Positions 15,745 through 23,695 of a stretch of 64,000 bases of DNA are shown one piece after another. The position numbers were made by a program, and so were the translations under genes. Position 1 is the stretch's first letter. Each line of letters starts with the position of its first letter. The DNA comes from Provencibacterium sp. (GTDB taxonomy: Bacteria > Bacillota > Clostridia > Oscillospirales > Ruminococcaceae): positions 1 through 64,000 of the forward strand of contig JAAWDS010000048.1 of assembly GCA_022793895.1 (NCBI GenBank), read 5' to 3'. Below the pieces are notes generated by a model. That model saw only the letters and a list, made by a program, of their open reading frames with translations. It made no database searches and was not told the origin of the DNA.

Positions 15745-16347
15745 TTAAACCCGGTGCTTCAAGATCAATTCGGTGAGCTGAGGAACGTCCACATCGTTAT
15801 CCTTCTCAAATTTAGACTTTCCGAGATAGGACTTGAATTTTTTGAAATTCATCAGCCCCTGCGCGCCGCTGATGCCAAAGATGGTTTTTTTGACATTGCC
15901 GCAGAAAACGACAACGCCCTCCATCCGGATGCCGTAGACATTATTTTTGGAGAAGATCTCGCGCAGAAGCTCGATCGCTTTGCGGTTCTTTTCGCAGAGG
16001 TTCTCCATCTTGCCGCGCCGATCCTTCATCACCTTGGTCCATTGCGCGCCGGCCGCCTCGCCGTAATATTCGGCGGTGTCGTTGACCGGGCAGACCAGCA
16101 GAATGCCAAAGAAGCCTATCAACATGCAGTCGATCTGCGCCTCATGGTTCCCATAACGCAGGGACAGGTTTTCCAGAACCTTATAATTGCGGATAACGCC
16201 GAATTTTTTAAGCGCGTTCGCCACCTTGATCTGCGCCAGCCGCCCGCTCCGGTAGCGGAGGAAATGCAGCAGATACAAAAGGCCGGCGATAACCGCTATG
16301 ACGATGAGCACGATGGAAATCACATTGAGGATGAAAAAAATGTTCAT
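15745..16347 (-). CDS. NERD-like membrane-anchored protein
   Basis: The protein has 200 residues. One N-terminal membrane helix (about 5-28) is followed by a domain whose pattern (NHEAQIDCMLIGFFGILLV, then QWT) fits the nuclease-related NERD domain. In typical NERD proteins the strand after the conserved aspartate carries ExK; here that site reads LLVCPV, so the catalytic pair seems lost, although the aspartate remains. It may bind nucleic acid or another partner without cutting. The ATG at 16347 has AAAGGTAGG upstream. It is a single-gene unit with an extended -10 promoter flanked by a perfect inverted repeat. Confidence 0.7.
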   Translation of the reverse strand: MNIFFILNVISIVLIVIAVIAGLLYLLHFLRYRSGRLAQIKVANALKKFGVIRNYKVLENLSLRYGNHEAQIDCMLIGFFGILLVCPVNDTAEYYGEAAGAQWTKVMKDRRGKMENLCEKNRKAIELLREIFSKNNVYGIRMEGVVVFCGNVKKTIFGISGAQGLMNFKKFKSYLGKSKFEKDNDVDVPQLTELILKHRV

Positions 16348-16467
16348 GAAAACCTACCTTTTCTTTTGTTTTTGTCACAAGCTCCTCTGAAAATAGAGGG
16401 AACGCCGGAACCGCCGGTTTCCAGGAACTGAAAAAGCCGCGCTTTTGTCTGCAATTGGCAGGCGTCT

Positions 16468-16505
16468 CCCCGAATATGCTTATTGGTATTATAGCATATT
16501 CGGGG
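16468..16505 (-). promoter_or_regulatory. Extended -10 promoter inside a perfect inverted repeat
   Basis: The arms CCCCGAATATGC and GCATATTCGGGG (12 bp, perfect) are 14 bp apart. The spacer holds TATAAT on the minus strand, directly preceded by TGC from one arm, giving an extended -10 (TGCTATAAT). No good -35 is seen. A dimeric regulator bound to both arms would enclose the -10. It serves the NERD-like gene, whose ATG is about 135 nt downstream. Confidence 0.55.
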
Positions 16506-16576
16506 CCCAATTTCATCCTATAAACATGATTTCTCCGAAAGATCCCTGTCGCAGTCTTTTCCGGCGGACGCCAATA

Positions 16577-16612
16577 GGGGGGCCGCTGCAAACGGTTTTG
16601 CAGCGGCCCCCC
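16577..16612 (-). terminator. Hairpin after the secreted-protein gene
   Basis: GGGGGGCCGCTGCAAA pairs with TTTGCAGCGGCCCCCC across a short loop. It lies 17 bp past the stop of the leftward secreted-protein gene. It lacks a clear T-run on that strand but shares the GCTGCAAA core of other terminators here. Confidence 0.5.
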
Positions 16613-16628
16613 CTCGCGACTGCGGCTC

Positions 16629-18080
16629 TTACTTTCGAACAAGCGGCCCGTCGCTTACCAGAATATCGCCCGCCAAGGAGGTCGTAAAATGAACGTACCC
16701 GTTGGCGTCGATAAGGTATCTGGGGTTCAGAATCTGGGTGTATGTGTTTGCAGCCTGGTTGTAGGAATAGAATACCAGATTGTTTCGGTTCATCCCGGTC
16801 AGATCAAATTTGGCGGCGATTCTTACCTCCTGGCCCCATGCCCCCGCTTGATCCAGGTGCATGACCTTGGGAGCGTTGCTGAAGTATTTCTCAAAGAGAT
16901 CCCCTACCCGCTTAACGCTCTGACCCGTAACATAGCCGGACACTTTCAGATCCTGCCGGAGCGCGGCCGGATTGTGAATCGTTACCCGCACCTGTACGGC
17001 GCCGTTCGCTATCGTATCATGCTGGAAGTCCAGTTCGCCGAGCTGCGTCCATGCGGAGCCGCTCACGGTAACGGTCCCCGTCCCTCTGGAACGCGCAACC
17101 GTTTCCCCGCTCGATTTCGCCGCAGCCGCCAGGCTGCCTATCCGGCTGGAGGTCTGCACGGACGGCGTGCGGGCAGAGGCGGCCGCAGAATCATAGCCGT
17201 CGCCGGATCCGGAACCGCTGCCGGACGAATCATCGCTGTCCGAGCTGCCGGAAGTATCCCCGCCGGGCGTATTTCCGTCCTCCTTGTTCCATCTCATCGC
17301 AGGGCTCTTCCCCGACACATCGCTGGGGAGGAATTGAGAAATCCTGGAGGACAGGGCCTGAAGGGTGAAATAATAGTTCCCATCCGGGAGATCGCCGTCC
17401 GGCTTTATCAGCGGCAGGCCGGGGAGGCCCTTCTCTTCCAGCTCCGCCCTGGTCTTGGTACACCAGTCGATTACCTCGCCCGCTTCATCGTAGCAGACAG
17501 CGTCAAAGCTGTCCGTAGAGATATAGTCCTCTGTGAAGAGGTTTTCGCAGGTTGCATAATAATAGCCGTCCTCTTCTCGGAAGCTCCATTTCAGACCGGC
17601 CGGAGTTTTGAGCTTTTCGGACGGCGCAGTATAATAGAAAGCGTCCGAAAGCGCAAAGGGGCTGTCGGCATAGTCCACCCCGTCGCCCAGCGCGCGGACG
17701 GCGACGTAATAATACCCTTCCTCATTAAAATTCCCCGCCAGGTTATACTTGCTGACAGCGCCGTTGTAGCTCGCGCCGCCGATGATGAGAGAACTGACCA
17801 TATGCTCGTCAAAATAGGGGTTTTCGAGAGAAGGGGGCGCTTCGGTGTCCATCCGGAACAATATCCATCCATACTTCGAATCGTGCCCATTAATTTCTGT
17901 CCCCGCGTTTGGCACGCTGTCCCATACGGCCACCCCGGTCTCCCCATCCCAATGGAGGTTGTCCGGCGCGGACAGCCCGACGGGGGCTGCGTTCGCCAAC
18001 AAAGAGGTTCCCGCGAAAAGCGCGAGTACCAGCGCCAGCGCCGTCCACAAGGATAGGATTCTGCTGCTTGTTCTGCTCAT
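16629..18080 (-). CDS. Secreted multidomain protein related to the neighbouring kinase ectodomain
   Basis: The protein has 483 residues. A signal peptide (about 1-31, ending ANA) is followed by two modules. Module 1 (about 38-150) begins APDNLHWDGETGVAVW and ends SPFALSDAFYYT; module 2 (about 155-270) begins TPAGLKWSFREEDGYYYAT. Both also occur, in the same order, outside the membrane in the kinase encoded upstream. A Gly/Ser/Asp-rich linker (about 275-300) leads to a C-terminal domain with NLVFYSYNQAANTYTQI and HFTTSLAGDILVSDGPL, of a kind seen in clostridial surface proteins. There is no anchor or sortase motif. It may compete for, or present, the same ligand as the kinase. It is its own transcription unit, since a strong terminator separates it from the kinase gene. 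Confidence 0.8.
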   Translation of the reverse strand: MSRTSSRILSLWTALALVLALFAGTSLLANAAPVGLSAPDNLHWDGETGVAVWDSVPNAGTEINGHDSKYGWILFRMDTEAPPSLENPYFDEHMVSSLIIGGASYNGAVSKYNLAGNFNEEGYYYVAVRALGDGVDYADSPFALSDAFYYTAPSEKLKTPAGLKWSFREEDGYYYATCENLFTEDYISTDSFDAVCYDEAGEVIDWCTKTRAELEEKGLPGLPLIKPDGDLPDGNYYFTLQALSSRISQFLPSDVSGKSPAMRWNKEDGNTPGGDTSGSSDSDDSSGSGSGSGDGYDSAAASARTPSVQTSSRIGSLAAAAKSSGETVARSRGTGTVTVSGSAWTQLGELDFQHDTIANGAVQVRVTIHNPAALRQDLKVSGYVTGQSVKRVGDLFEKYFSNAPKVMHLDQAGAWGQEVRIAAKFDLTGMNRNNLVFYSYNQAANTYTQILNPRYLIDANGYVHFTTSLAGDILVSDGPLVRK

Positions 18081-18231
18081 TGTAACTTTTCCTCCTTGAA
18101 TTTTTGTGCGGTCCTATGAAGCCGGTCTCCAGACTGCACGCTCTTAATGAATCTCCCTCCCGAATGCAGCCGCCTAGAAGCGCATGGAAAACCTTCCCGG
18201 CCTCATATTTTTTTCGCTGTCCATATAGCGA

Positions 18232-18267
18232 AAAAAATCCCGCTTATCATTATAAGCGGGATTTTTT
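18232..18267 (-). terminator. Bidirectional terminator between kinase and secreted-protein genes
   Basis: AAAAAATCCCGCTTAT pairs perfectly with its complement over a 4-nt loop, with A- and T-runs on the two sides. It ends the leftward kinase transcript 40 bp past its stop. Confidence 0.85.
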
Positions 18268-18307
18268 CCTTTTTGGTCTGCCGGAAGCAGACATTGATTC
18301 ATTTTAA

Positions 18308-19765
18308 TTACGGCTCAGAAACGGTTAACCAGGGGCTCAAAAACTCCTCTCTGGTAGGAATCGGTTTCGGGCTGGAACGATAGAGATTGGGCCGCGAGGT
18401 CTGGGCCTGAACGGTGAAGCGGTATTTTCCCGCTCCCCCGGCGAAATACTTCCCCTGGATCTGAATCCCGTTGTACCCGACTTTCAGAACCTTCGCCTTT
18501 GTCCAGATGTTGTTTATTACGTAGCCGCCGTTCTGATCGTAAACGGTCACATTGAAGCTATCGGTATCCGCATAGTCGTCGAGATTGCTCCAGGTCGCAT
18601 AATAGACCCATCCCAAGCCGGTATCCACCGCCTCCCAGGCCAGCCCCTCCGGCATAGGCAGCGGCGGGGCGGATGCGCCGGTAAAGGCGAAGGCGTCTGA
18701 AAGCGCATAGGGGCTGTCGGTAAAATGAACGCCGTCCCCAGTCGCTGAAACCGAGAAATAATAAACCCCATTTTCCTTCAAATGCGGCGATAGGTTCATC
18801 TCGTAAATGGGGAAATCCTTCCCCTGCCCTCCGTTCCCGGACATACGGCCCTCCAGCAGCCATTGCTCCTCCGGCGTGGGAGGGGAAACGGTGTCCTTCC
18901 AATACAGCCGCCAGGAATAGGCCACCTCGTTATCCCCCGAATCGGGCACATTCCCCCACAGCGCAATCCCTGTCTCGCCATCCCAACGGGGGTTCTCCGG
19001 CGCCGGCAGGACGGGGGGACGCTTCCAGCCGGGCAGCCACAAAAAAAGAAGGAGCAGCAGAAGCGCGGCGGCTCCGGGAATACAGCGTCTTTCATAAAAA
19101 AAGGCCCGCTCCATCCGCCGGACAGAGGGATACCGCTTATCCGGGTTCAGGTTGGTACACCTTTGAAGGACTCTCCGGTAGCGCAGCTTCTGCGCCCTCT
19201 CCCCCAGAAGCTGCTTCAGCGTTACCCCCAGGGAATAGACATCGGTCCTCCCATCGGTCTGGGCAAAGCCATATTGCTCCGGCGGCGCATAGCCGCGGGT
19301 ACCCAAAAGCCGGGTATCCTGCTCCAAATCCTTCTTCGGCATCCGCGCCGCGTCAAAGTCGATGAGGCGGATGTGCCCATCCCTCGCAAGAAGGATGTTG
19401 GACGGCTTGATGTCGCGGTGAATAATCCCCTTGCCATGCAGGAACTCCAAAACGCAGCACAGCTCCCGCGCCGCGTCCCGGACCTGCTTTTCCGATAATT
19501 CCACGGCGCTCAACAACGGCCCCTCGATATACTCCTCAATCACCGTTGTGACGCCGCCGGAGAAAAGCGCCTCATAGAGCTTCGGCAGATAGGGATGCGG
19601 GCAGCTTTGCAGCTCCCAATAAATATTCTGCCTTCCCTTTAGCTCCTTGCGGATGAAAACCTGTTCCCCACCCTTTTCCCGCACCAAATGCACGGCGCTT
19701 TTTTCACTCTGCTTGAGCAGCTCAATGGTTTCGTATTCGATGATTTTCATCCCCCATCTTGTCAC
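18308..19765 (-). CDS. Transmembrane Ser/Thr protein kinase with duplicated ectodomain
   Basis: The protein has 485 residues. A GTG at 19765 with AAGGAG at about 7 nt is the likely start; the ATG 15 nt later has no site. The cytoplasmic kinase (about 10-220) keeps the VAIK-type lysine (K40), HRDIKPSN (116-123) and GTRGYAPPEQ, but the DFG motif reads DFD (136-138). One membrane helix lies at about 229-247. The outside part (about 252-485) has two modules that match the secreted protein at 16629-18080: ENPRWDGETGIALWG aligns with DNLHWDGETGVAVWD, and SPYALSDAF with SPFALSDAF. It should sense an extracytoplasmic ligand or its secreted paralog and phosphorylate cytoplasmic targets, perhaps the divergent HTH protein. 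Targets are unknown. Confidence 0.88.
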   Translation of the reverse strand: MTRWGMKIIEYETIELLKQSEKSAVHLVREKGGEQVFIRKELKGRQNIYWELQSCPHPYLPKLYEALFSGGVTTVIEEYIEGPLLSAVELSEKQVRDAARELCCVLEFLHGKGIIHRDIKPSNILLARDGHIRLIDFDAARMPKKDLEQDTRLLGTRGYAPPEQYGFAQTDGRTDVYSLGVTLKQLLGERAQKLRYRRVLQRCTNLNPDKRYPSVRRMERAFFYERRCIPGAAALLLLLLFLWLPGWKRPPVLPAPENPRWDGETGIALWGNVPDSGDNEVAYSWRLYWKDTVSPPTPEEQWLLEGRMSGNGGQGKDFPIYEMNLSPHLKENGVYYFSVSATGDGVHFTDSPYALSDAFAFTGASAPPLPMPEGLAWEAVDTGLGWVYYATWSNLDDYADTDSFNVTVYDQNGGYVINNIWTKAKVLKVGYNGIQIQGKYFAGGAGKYRFTVQAQTSRPNLYRSSPKPIPTREEFLSPWLTVSEP

Positions 19766-19815
19766 ATCGACACTCCTTTAGTATAATTATAGCAGATCAC
19801 CTAAAGGGGATACAA
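19759..19815. promoter_or_regulatory. Face-to-face promoters sharing one -10 palindrome
   Basis: The 10-bp palindrome TATAATTATA (19782-19791) supplies a perfect TATAAT on each strand, overlapping by 2 bp. For the rightward HTH gene TTGTCA (19759-19764) lies 17 bp before TATAAT. For the leftward kinase gene TATAAT (19786-19791) has only a weak TTGTAT 18 bp before it (19810-19815). Each -35 lies at the other gene's start codon region. RNA polymerase could occupy only one of the two promoters at once. Confidence 0.65.
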
Positions 19816-19816
19816 T

Positions 19817-20254
19817 ATGGAAATAAAAACAACGGCCGAGCTGCGCCACGAGATCCAGACGGCGGCAGACATTGAGGACTATCTGGTAAGGAATCGGGAA
19901 CAGATGCTGCACGGCACCCTCTCCCAATACTTAAACCGGCTGCTGTCGCAAAAGGGGCGCAGCCGGGCGGAGGTGGTGCGCGGTTCGCTGCTCGACCGGG
20001 CCTATGTCTATCAGATATTCTCCGGAGAGAAGCTGCCGTCCCGAAACAAGCTGATTGCCGTCGCGTTCGGGCTGGGCCTTTCGGACAAGGAAACGCAGAA
20101 AATGCTCAAGCTGTCCGGCAACCGGGAGCTGTATGCAAGAGATGAACGAGACGCTTTGATATTGTTCGCATTGCAGCGGAAAAAGACCATCTTTGAGACG
20201 AACGATCTGTTGATGAACCATAGCCTCCCCGTCTTGGGCGCTCCCGACCGGTAA
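19817..20254 (+). CDS. Small HTH protein divergent from the kinase
   Basis: The protein has 145 residues. The middle (about 35-100) has a helix-turn-helix of the XRE type: LSQYLNRLLSQKGRSRAEV, then a turn and LLDRAYVYQIFSGEKLPSRN, then GLSDKETQKMLKLSG. The N-terminal 30 and C-terminal 40 residues are predicted helical and charged, with several Ser/Thr that could be phosphorylated. AAAGGGG precedes the ATG. It shares a palindromic -10 with the kinase gene. It is likely a regulator of this locus or a kinase substrate; neither is shown by sequence. Confidence 0.75.
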   Translation: MEIKTTAELRHEIQTAADIEDYLVRNREQMLHGTLSQYLNRLLSQKGRSRAEVVRGSLLDRAYVYQIFSGEKLPSRNKLIAVAFGLGLSDKETQKMLKLSGNRELYARDERDALILFALQRKKTIFETNDLLMNHSLPVLGAPDR

Positions 20255-20399
20255 GGGAAGGCTCAGGGCGAAGAAAACCGGTATCTTCCCCAGTCAAACG
20301 GTTCCGGCGAAGGGAAGTGAAACGCTGTGCAGCAGCGGAAAAGGCGCGTCATGGGGAAAGATAGGTACGAAGGAGATAAAAAGAGAAAGGAGGAACGAA

Positions 20400-21188
20400 A
20401 TGGACGCGCTTTCCCGCCCGCGCGGGCTCAATGCGTTTACCCTTAAAATCATTGCGATCGCCTCTATGACCCTGGACCACCTTTATTTCTATTTATATAA
20501 GGCGGTCCCGCTCCCCATCGGGCTGCGGATTCTCGGCCGCCTGGCCGCGCCTATCTTCCTTTACCTCATCGCCTGGAGCTTTGACTATACCCGCAGCCGC
20601 CCCCGCTTTCTGCTGCGGCTCTACCTTTGGAGCGCGGGGGTGGAGCTCTTCGCGCTGGCGGTGAACGCCCGGAACCCAGATCCCCCCGGCTTCCCGCTGG
20701 ATACCCATATCTCCATCACCCTCTTCAGCATTGTTTTCTGTCTGTATGCGCTGCGGCAGGCAAGGGAAGCGCGAAAGGCCGGGAAGGCCGGCTGCGTCCT
20801 GCTCTGGATTTCCGCCCTGGCGGCCCTTTGGCTGTTTCCGGTTTATCTGCCGTTGCTGCTTCCGGCCGGACCGGCCGCTTTTTTGCGGGCGCTGCTGCCC
20901 TCCCCGTTCTTTGCGGACGGCGGACCGGCCCTGGTGCTGTTCGGCACGGGGCTCTATTTTGTCAAGGACCGGCCCTGGGCGCTGGGCGTTTATTACAGCC
21001 TGTATAGCCTTTTAAGCATCCGGCTGCACGGTTCGTTGCAGGTCTATATGATTTTCGCGCTGCCGCTGCTGCTCTCCTATAACCGGCGGCGCGGCCCGCG
21101 CCTCCGGCTTTTTTTCTATCTCTATTATCCGCTGCACGCCTACCTGCTGTTTGAGCTGGGGGTGCTTCTCAGCCGCCGGATGGGTTAA
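20400..21188 (+). CDS. TraX-family membrane protein
   Basis: The protein has 262 residues with about 7-8 hydrophobic helices. The N-terminus FTLKIIAIASMTLDHLYF carries the conserved lysine and MTxDH motif of the TraX family, first named for an F-plasmid pilin acetyltransferase and related to acyltransferase-3-like membrane proteins. Chromosomal copies are common in Firmicutes and their substrate is unknown. AGGAGG precedes the ATG. No conjugation genes lie near. Confidence 0.88.
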   Translation: MDALSRPRGLNAFTLKIIAIASMTLDHLYFYLYKAVPLPIGLRILGRLAAPIFLYLIAWSFDYTRSRPRFLLRLYLWSAGVELFALAVNARNPDPPGFPLDTHISITLFSIVFCLYALRQAREARKAGKAGCVLLWISALAALWLFPVYLPLLLPAGPAAFLRALLPSPFFADGGPALVLFGTGLYFVKDRPWALGVYYSLYSLLSIRLHGSLQVYMIFALPLLLSYNRRRGPRLRLFFYLYYPLHAYLLFELGVLLSRRMG

Positions 21189-21214
21189 AACGGGAAGAAT
21201 CTGCGCCTCCCCGC

Positions 21215-21244
21215 TTGACAAAGCGGCGCAGATGGACTTAGAAT
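21215..21244 (+). promoter_or_regulatory. Promoter of glyS
   Basis: A perfect TTGACA and TAGAAT are separated by 18 bp. The start site is near 21251, giving a leader of about 77 nt, which is too short for a T-box, and no T-box core sequence is seen. Confidence 0.65.
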
Positions 21245-21327
21245 AAGAAAGTATCACCGGTAAGGGCTTTTGCGCCGCTTTTTAAATAGGCGCTTATTCC
21301 ATATACCGAATAAACGGAGGGTCGCAC

Positions 21328-22707
21328 ATGCTTTCCAACACGGAAAAAACGATGGAAAAGGTCGTAACGCTATGTAAAAACCGCGGGTTTGTCTATCCCG
21401 GCAGCGATATCTACGGGGGCCTAGCCAACACCTGGGACTATGGCCCGCTCGGCGTCGAATTTAAAAACAACGTTAAGCGCGCCTGGTGGAAAAAGTTCGT
21501 TCAATGCTCGCCCTATAACGTTGGGCTGGACTGCGCCATTTTAATGAACCCGCAGGTCTGGGTGGCCTCCGGCCATGTCGGCGGCTTTACCGATCCGCTG
21601 ATGGATTGTAAGGACTGCAAAACCCGCCACCGCGCCGATCACCTCATTGAAGAACAGCTCGGCGTTTCCCCGGCCGGCTGGAGCAACGAGAAGATGCTGG
21701 CGTTCATCCGGGAGAAGGGTGTGAAATGCCCCGACTGCGGCAGCACGAATTTCACCGATATCCGTCAGTTTAACATGATGTTTAAAACCTTCCAGGGTGT
21801 AACCGAGGATGCGAAGAGCGAGATTTATCTGCGTCCTGAAACCGCGCAGGGCATGTTTGTCAATTTCCTGAACGTCCAGCGCACCACCCGCAGAAAATTG
21901 CCCTTCGGCATTGCGCAGGTCGGCAAGTCCTTCCGCAACGAGATTACCCCCGGCAACTTCACCTTCCGCACCCGCGAGTTCGAGCAGATGGAGCTGGAAT
22001 TTTTCTGCAAGCCCGGCACCGATCTGGAGTGGTTCCAATATTGGAAGGACTATTGCCACCAGTGGCTGCTCTCCTTGGGGCTGCGGGATGAAAATCTCCG
22101 GCTGCGCGACCATGAAAAGGAGGAGCTTTCCTTCTATTCCAAGGCGACGACGGATATTGAATACCTCTTCCCGTTCGGCTGGGGCGAGCTGTGGGGCATC
22201 GCGGATCGTACCGATTATGATTTGGGCCGCCACCAGGAGGTTTCGGGCAAGAGCCAGGAATACTTTGACCAGGAGACCAACGAGAAATACCTCCCCTATG
22301 TGGTGGAACCGGCGCTGGGGGCCGACCGCGTGGCGCTCGCCTTTCTCTGCGAAGCCTACGACGAGGAGACGCTGGAGGGCGGCGACAGCCGGACGGTTCT
22401 GCACCTGCATCCTGCTCTGGCGCCCTACAAGGCGTGCGTGCTGCCGCTTTCCAAGAAGCTCTCGGAGGGCGCGCGCGAGGTGTTCGGCCAGCTCAGCGAG
22501 CACTTTATGGTGGACTTCGATGAATCCGGCTCGATCGGCAAGCGCTACCGCCGTCAGGATGAGATCGGCACGCCCTATTGCATTACCTTTGATTTTGATT
22601 CGCTGGAGGATAAAGCGGTAACGGTGCGCGACCGCGACAGCATGGCGCAGGAGCGCATGCCCATCGACGGGCTTTGCGCCTACCTGGAAGGAAAGATGAA
22701 ATTTTAA
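21328..22707 (+). CDS. glyS: Glycyl-tRNA synthetase, single-chain class II type
   Basis: The protein has 459 residues, matching the homodimeric GlyRS (often named GlyQS) rather than the alpha2-beta2 bacterial form. It charges tRNA-Gly. Class II motif 2 ([26 protein letters not shown]) and motif 3 ([15 protein letters not shown]) are clear, and the N-terminal [18 protein letters not shown] is typical. CxxC pairs (CKDCKT; CPDCGS) form the usual insertion. The C-terminal anticodon-binding domain starts near residue 360. GGAGGG precedes the ATG at 21328. It is a single-gene unit closed by a perfect hairpin. Confidence 0.96.
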   Translation: MLSNTEKTMEKVVTLCKNRGFVYPGSDIYGGLANTWDYGPLGVEFKNNVKRAWWKKFVQCSPYNVGLDCAILMNPQVWVASGHVGGFTDPLMDCKDCKTRHRADHLIEEQLGVSPAGWSNEKMLAFIREKGVKCPDCGSTNFTDIRQFNMMFKTFQGVTEDAKSEIYLRPETAQGMFVNFLNVQRTTRRKLPFGIAQVGKSFRNEITPGNFTFRTREFEQMELEFFCKPGTDLEWFQYWKDYCHQWLLSLGLRDENLRLRDHEKEELSFYSKATTDIEYLFPFGWGELWGIADRTDYDLGRHQEVSGKSQEYFDQETNEKYLPYVVEPALGADRVALAFLCEAYDEETLEGGDSRTVLHLHPALAPYKACVLPLSKKLSEGAREVFGQLSEHFMVDFDESGSIGKRYRRQDEIGTPYCITFDFDSLEDKAVTVRDRDSMAQERMPIDGLCAYLEGKMKF

Positions 22708-22714
22708 CTCTGTC

Positions 22715-22754
22715 AGGGAGCGCTGCAAAATGGAAGCATTTTGCAGCGCTCCCT
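22715..22754 (+). terminator. Hairpin after glyS
   Basis: A perfect 18-bp stem (AGGGAGCGCTGCAAAATG and complement) closes on a 4-nt loop. The T-run is inside the stem and not after it, so termination strength is uncertain. It is a member of the shared-core hairpin family. Confidence 0.65.
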
Positions 22755-22763
22755 CTGAAAAAG

Positions 22764-22845
22764 CAGCTTTTGGGGCGAAGAGGCCGCCCCGGATTTCGCG
22801 CTGTCCGCGCGAAACCGCCGCCTTTTCCGGTTTCTGCGAACCGGA
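22764..22845 (+). repeat. Dispersed intergenic repeat, copy A
   Basis: The run GCTTTTGGGGCGAAGAGG, then a hairpin TTTCGCGC/GCGCGAAA, then CCGGTTTC-TGC-GAACCGG aligns closely with copy B at 32546-32630 and in part with the inverted copy C at 39815-39880. It fills the gap between glyS and tatD and encodes nothing. Confidence 0.75.
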
Positions 22846-22900
22846 AACGATCTCTTCCGAAAAAAGTAAAACCGCTTAATTGGAGAAAGGATGAAGGAGG

Positions 22901-23689
22901 ATGGAGACTTTACCGCCGCTGCACGGCCTGTTTGATTCCCATGCGCACTATGACGACGCGGCCTTTGACACCGATCGCGCTTCGCTTCTGGGAGAAGCGC
23001 TGCCCGCCGCGGGGGTGGGCTATGTCCTCAACGCCGGGACGGACGCCGCGTCCATCCAGGCGGGCCGGGAGCTCTGCGCCCGCTACCCTTATTTCTATTG
23101 TGCGGCCGGCCACCACCCGCACACCGCGAAGGACGTTTCCCCCGATTATCTGGCGCGGCTACGGGAGGACTTAAAGGATCCGAAGGTGGCCGCTATCGGC
23201 GAAATCGGGCTGGATTATCATTATGAGTTCTCGGATCGCGCCGCCCAACAGAAGGTATTCCGCGAGCAGCTAGAGCTGGCGAAGGAAACCGGCTATCCGG
23301 TAATTATCCACATGCGGGAGGCGACCGCCGACACGCTGGAATTGCTGCGCCGGTTCCGGCCGCAGGGAGTGGTGCACTGCTTTTCCGGTTCGGCAGAGGT
23401 GGCAAGAGAAATTCTGGATCTGGGGCTCTATCTGGGCTTTACCGGGCTCATTACCTTTCAAAACGCCAAAAAAGCCCGCGAAGCGGCCGCAGCGGCGCCG
23501 CTCGACAGGCTTTTGATCGAGACCGATTGCCCTTATATGACCCCCGTCCCCTTCCGGGGAAAGCGCTGCGATTCCACCCTCCTGCACCTGACGGCGCGCG
23601 TCCTTGCGCAGCTTAAGGGGATCGATCCGCAGACGCTGGCGGACAGGACGGCGGAAAACGCGCGCCGGCTTTACCGCATTCCCGGCTGA
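22901..23689 (+). CDS. TatD-family metal-dependent hydrolase/DNase
   Basis: The protein has 262 residues. Family motifs are present in order: FDSHAHYD metal ligands, GHHPH, GEIGLDYH, VIIHMREA, VVHCFSGS and IETDCPYMTP. TatD proteins are TIM-barrel metalloenzymes with 3'-5' exonuclease activity on DNA or RNA in some members. The ATG at 22901 directly follows GAAGGAGG; GAGAAAGG at 11 nt may serve instead. The neighbour is glyS, with a dispersed repeat between. Confidence 0.93.
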   Translation: METLPPLHGLFDSHAHYDDAAFDTDRASLLGEALPAAGVGYVLNAGTDAASIQAGRELCARYPYFYCAAGHHPHTAKDVSPDYLARLREDLKDPKVAAIGEIGLDYHYEFSDRAAQQKVFREQLELAKETGYPVIIHMREATADTLELLRRFRPQGVVHCFSGSAEVAREILDLGLYLGFTGLITFQNAKKAREAAAAAPLDRLLIETDCPYMTPVPFRGKRCDSTLLHLTARVLAQLKGIDPQTLADRTAENARRLYRIPG

Positions 23690-23695
23690 ACGGCT

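Noticed and set aside
16468..16505. Invertible promoter (phase-variable switch)
   Set aside because: The arms are only 14 bp apart, too close for known site-specific invertases, and no recombinase gene is near.
19748..19750. ATG at 19750 as the kinase start
   Set aside because: No Shine-Dalgarno lies at a suitable distance; the GTG at 19765 has AAGGAG.
21189..21327. T-box leader before glyS
   Set aside because: The space after the promoter is about 77 nt and the T-box core sequence is missing.
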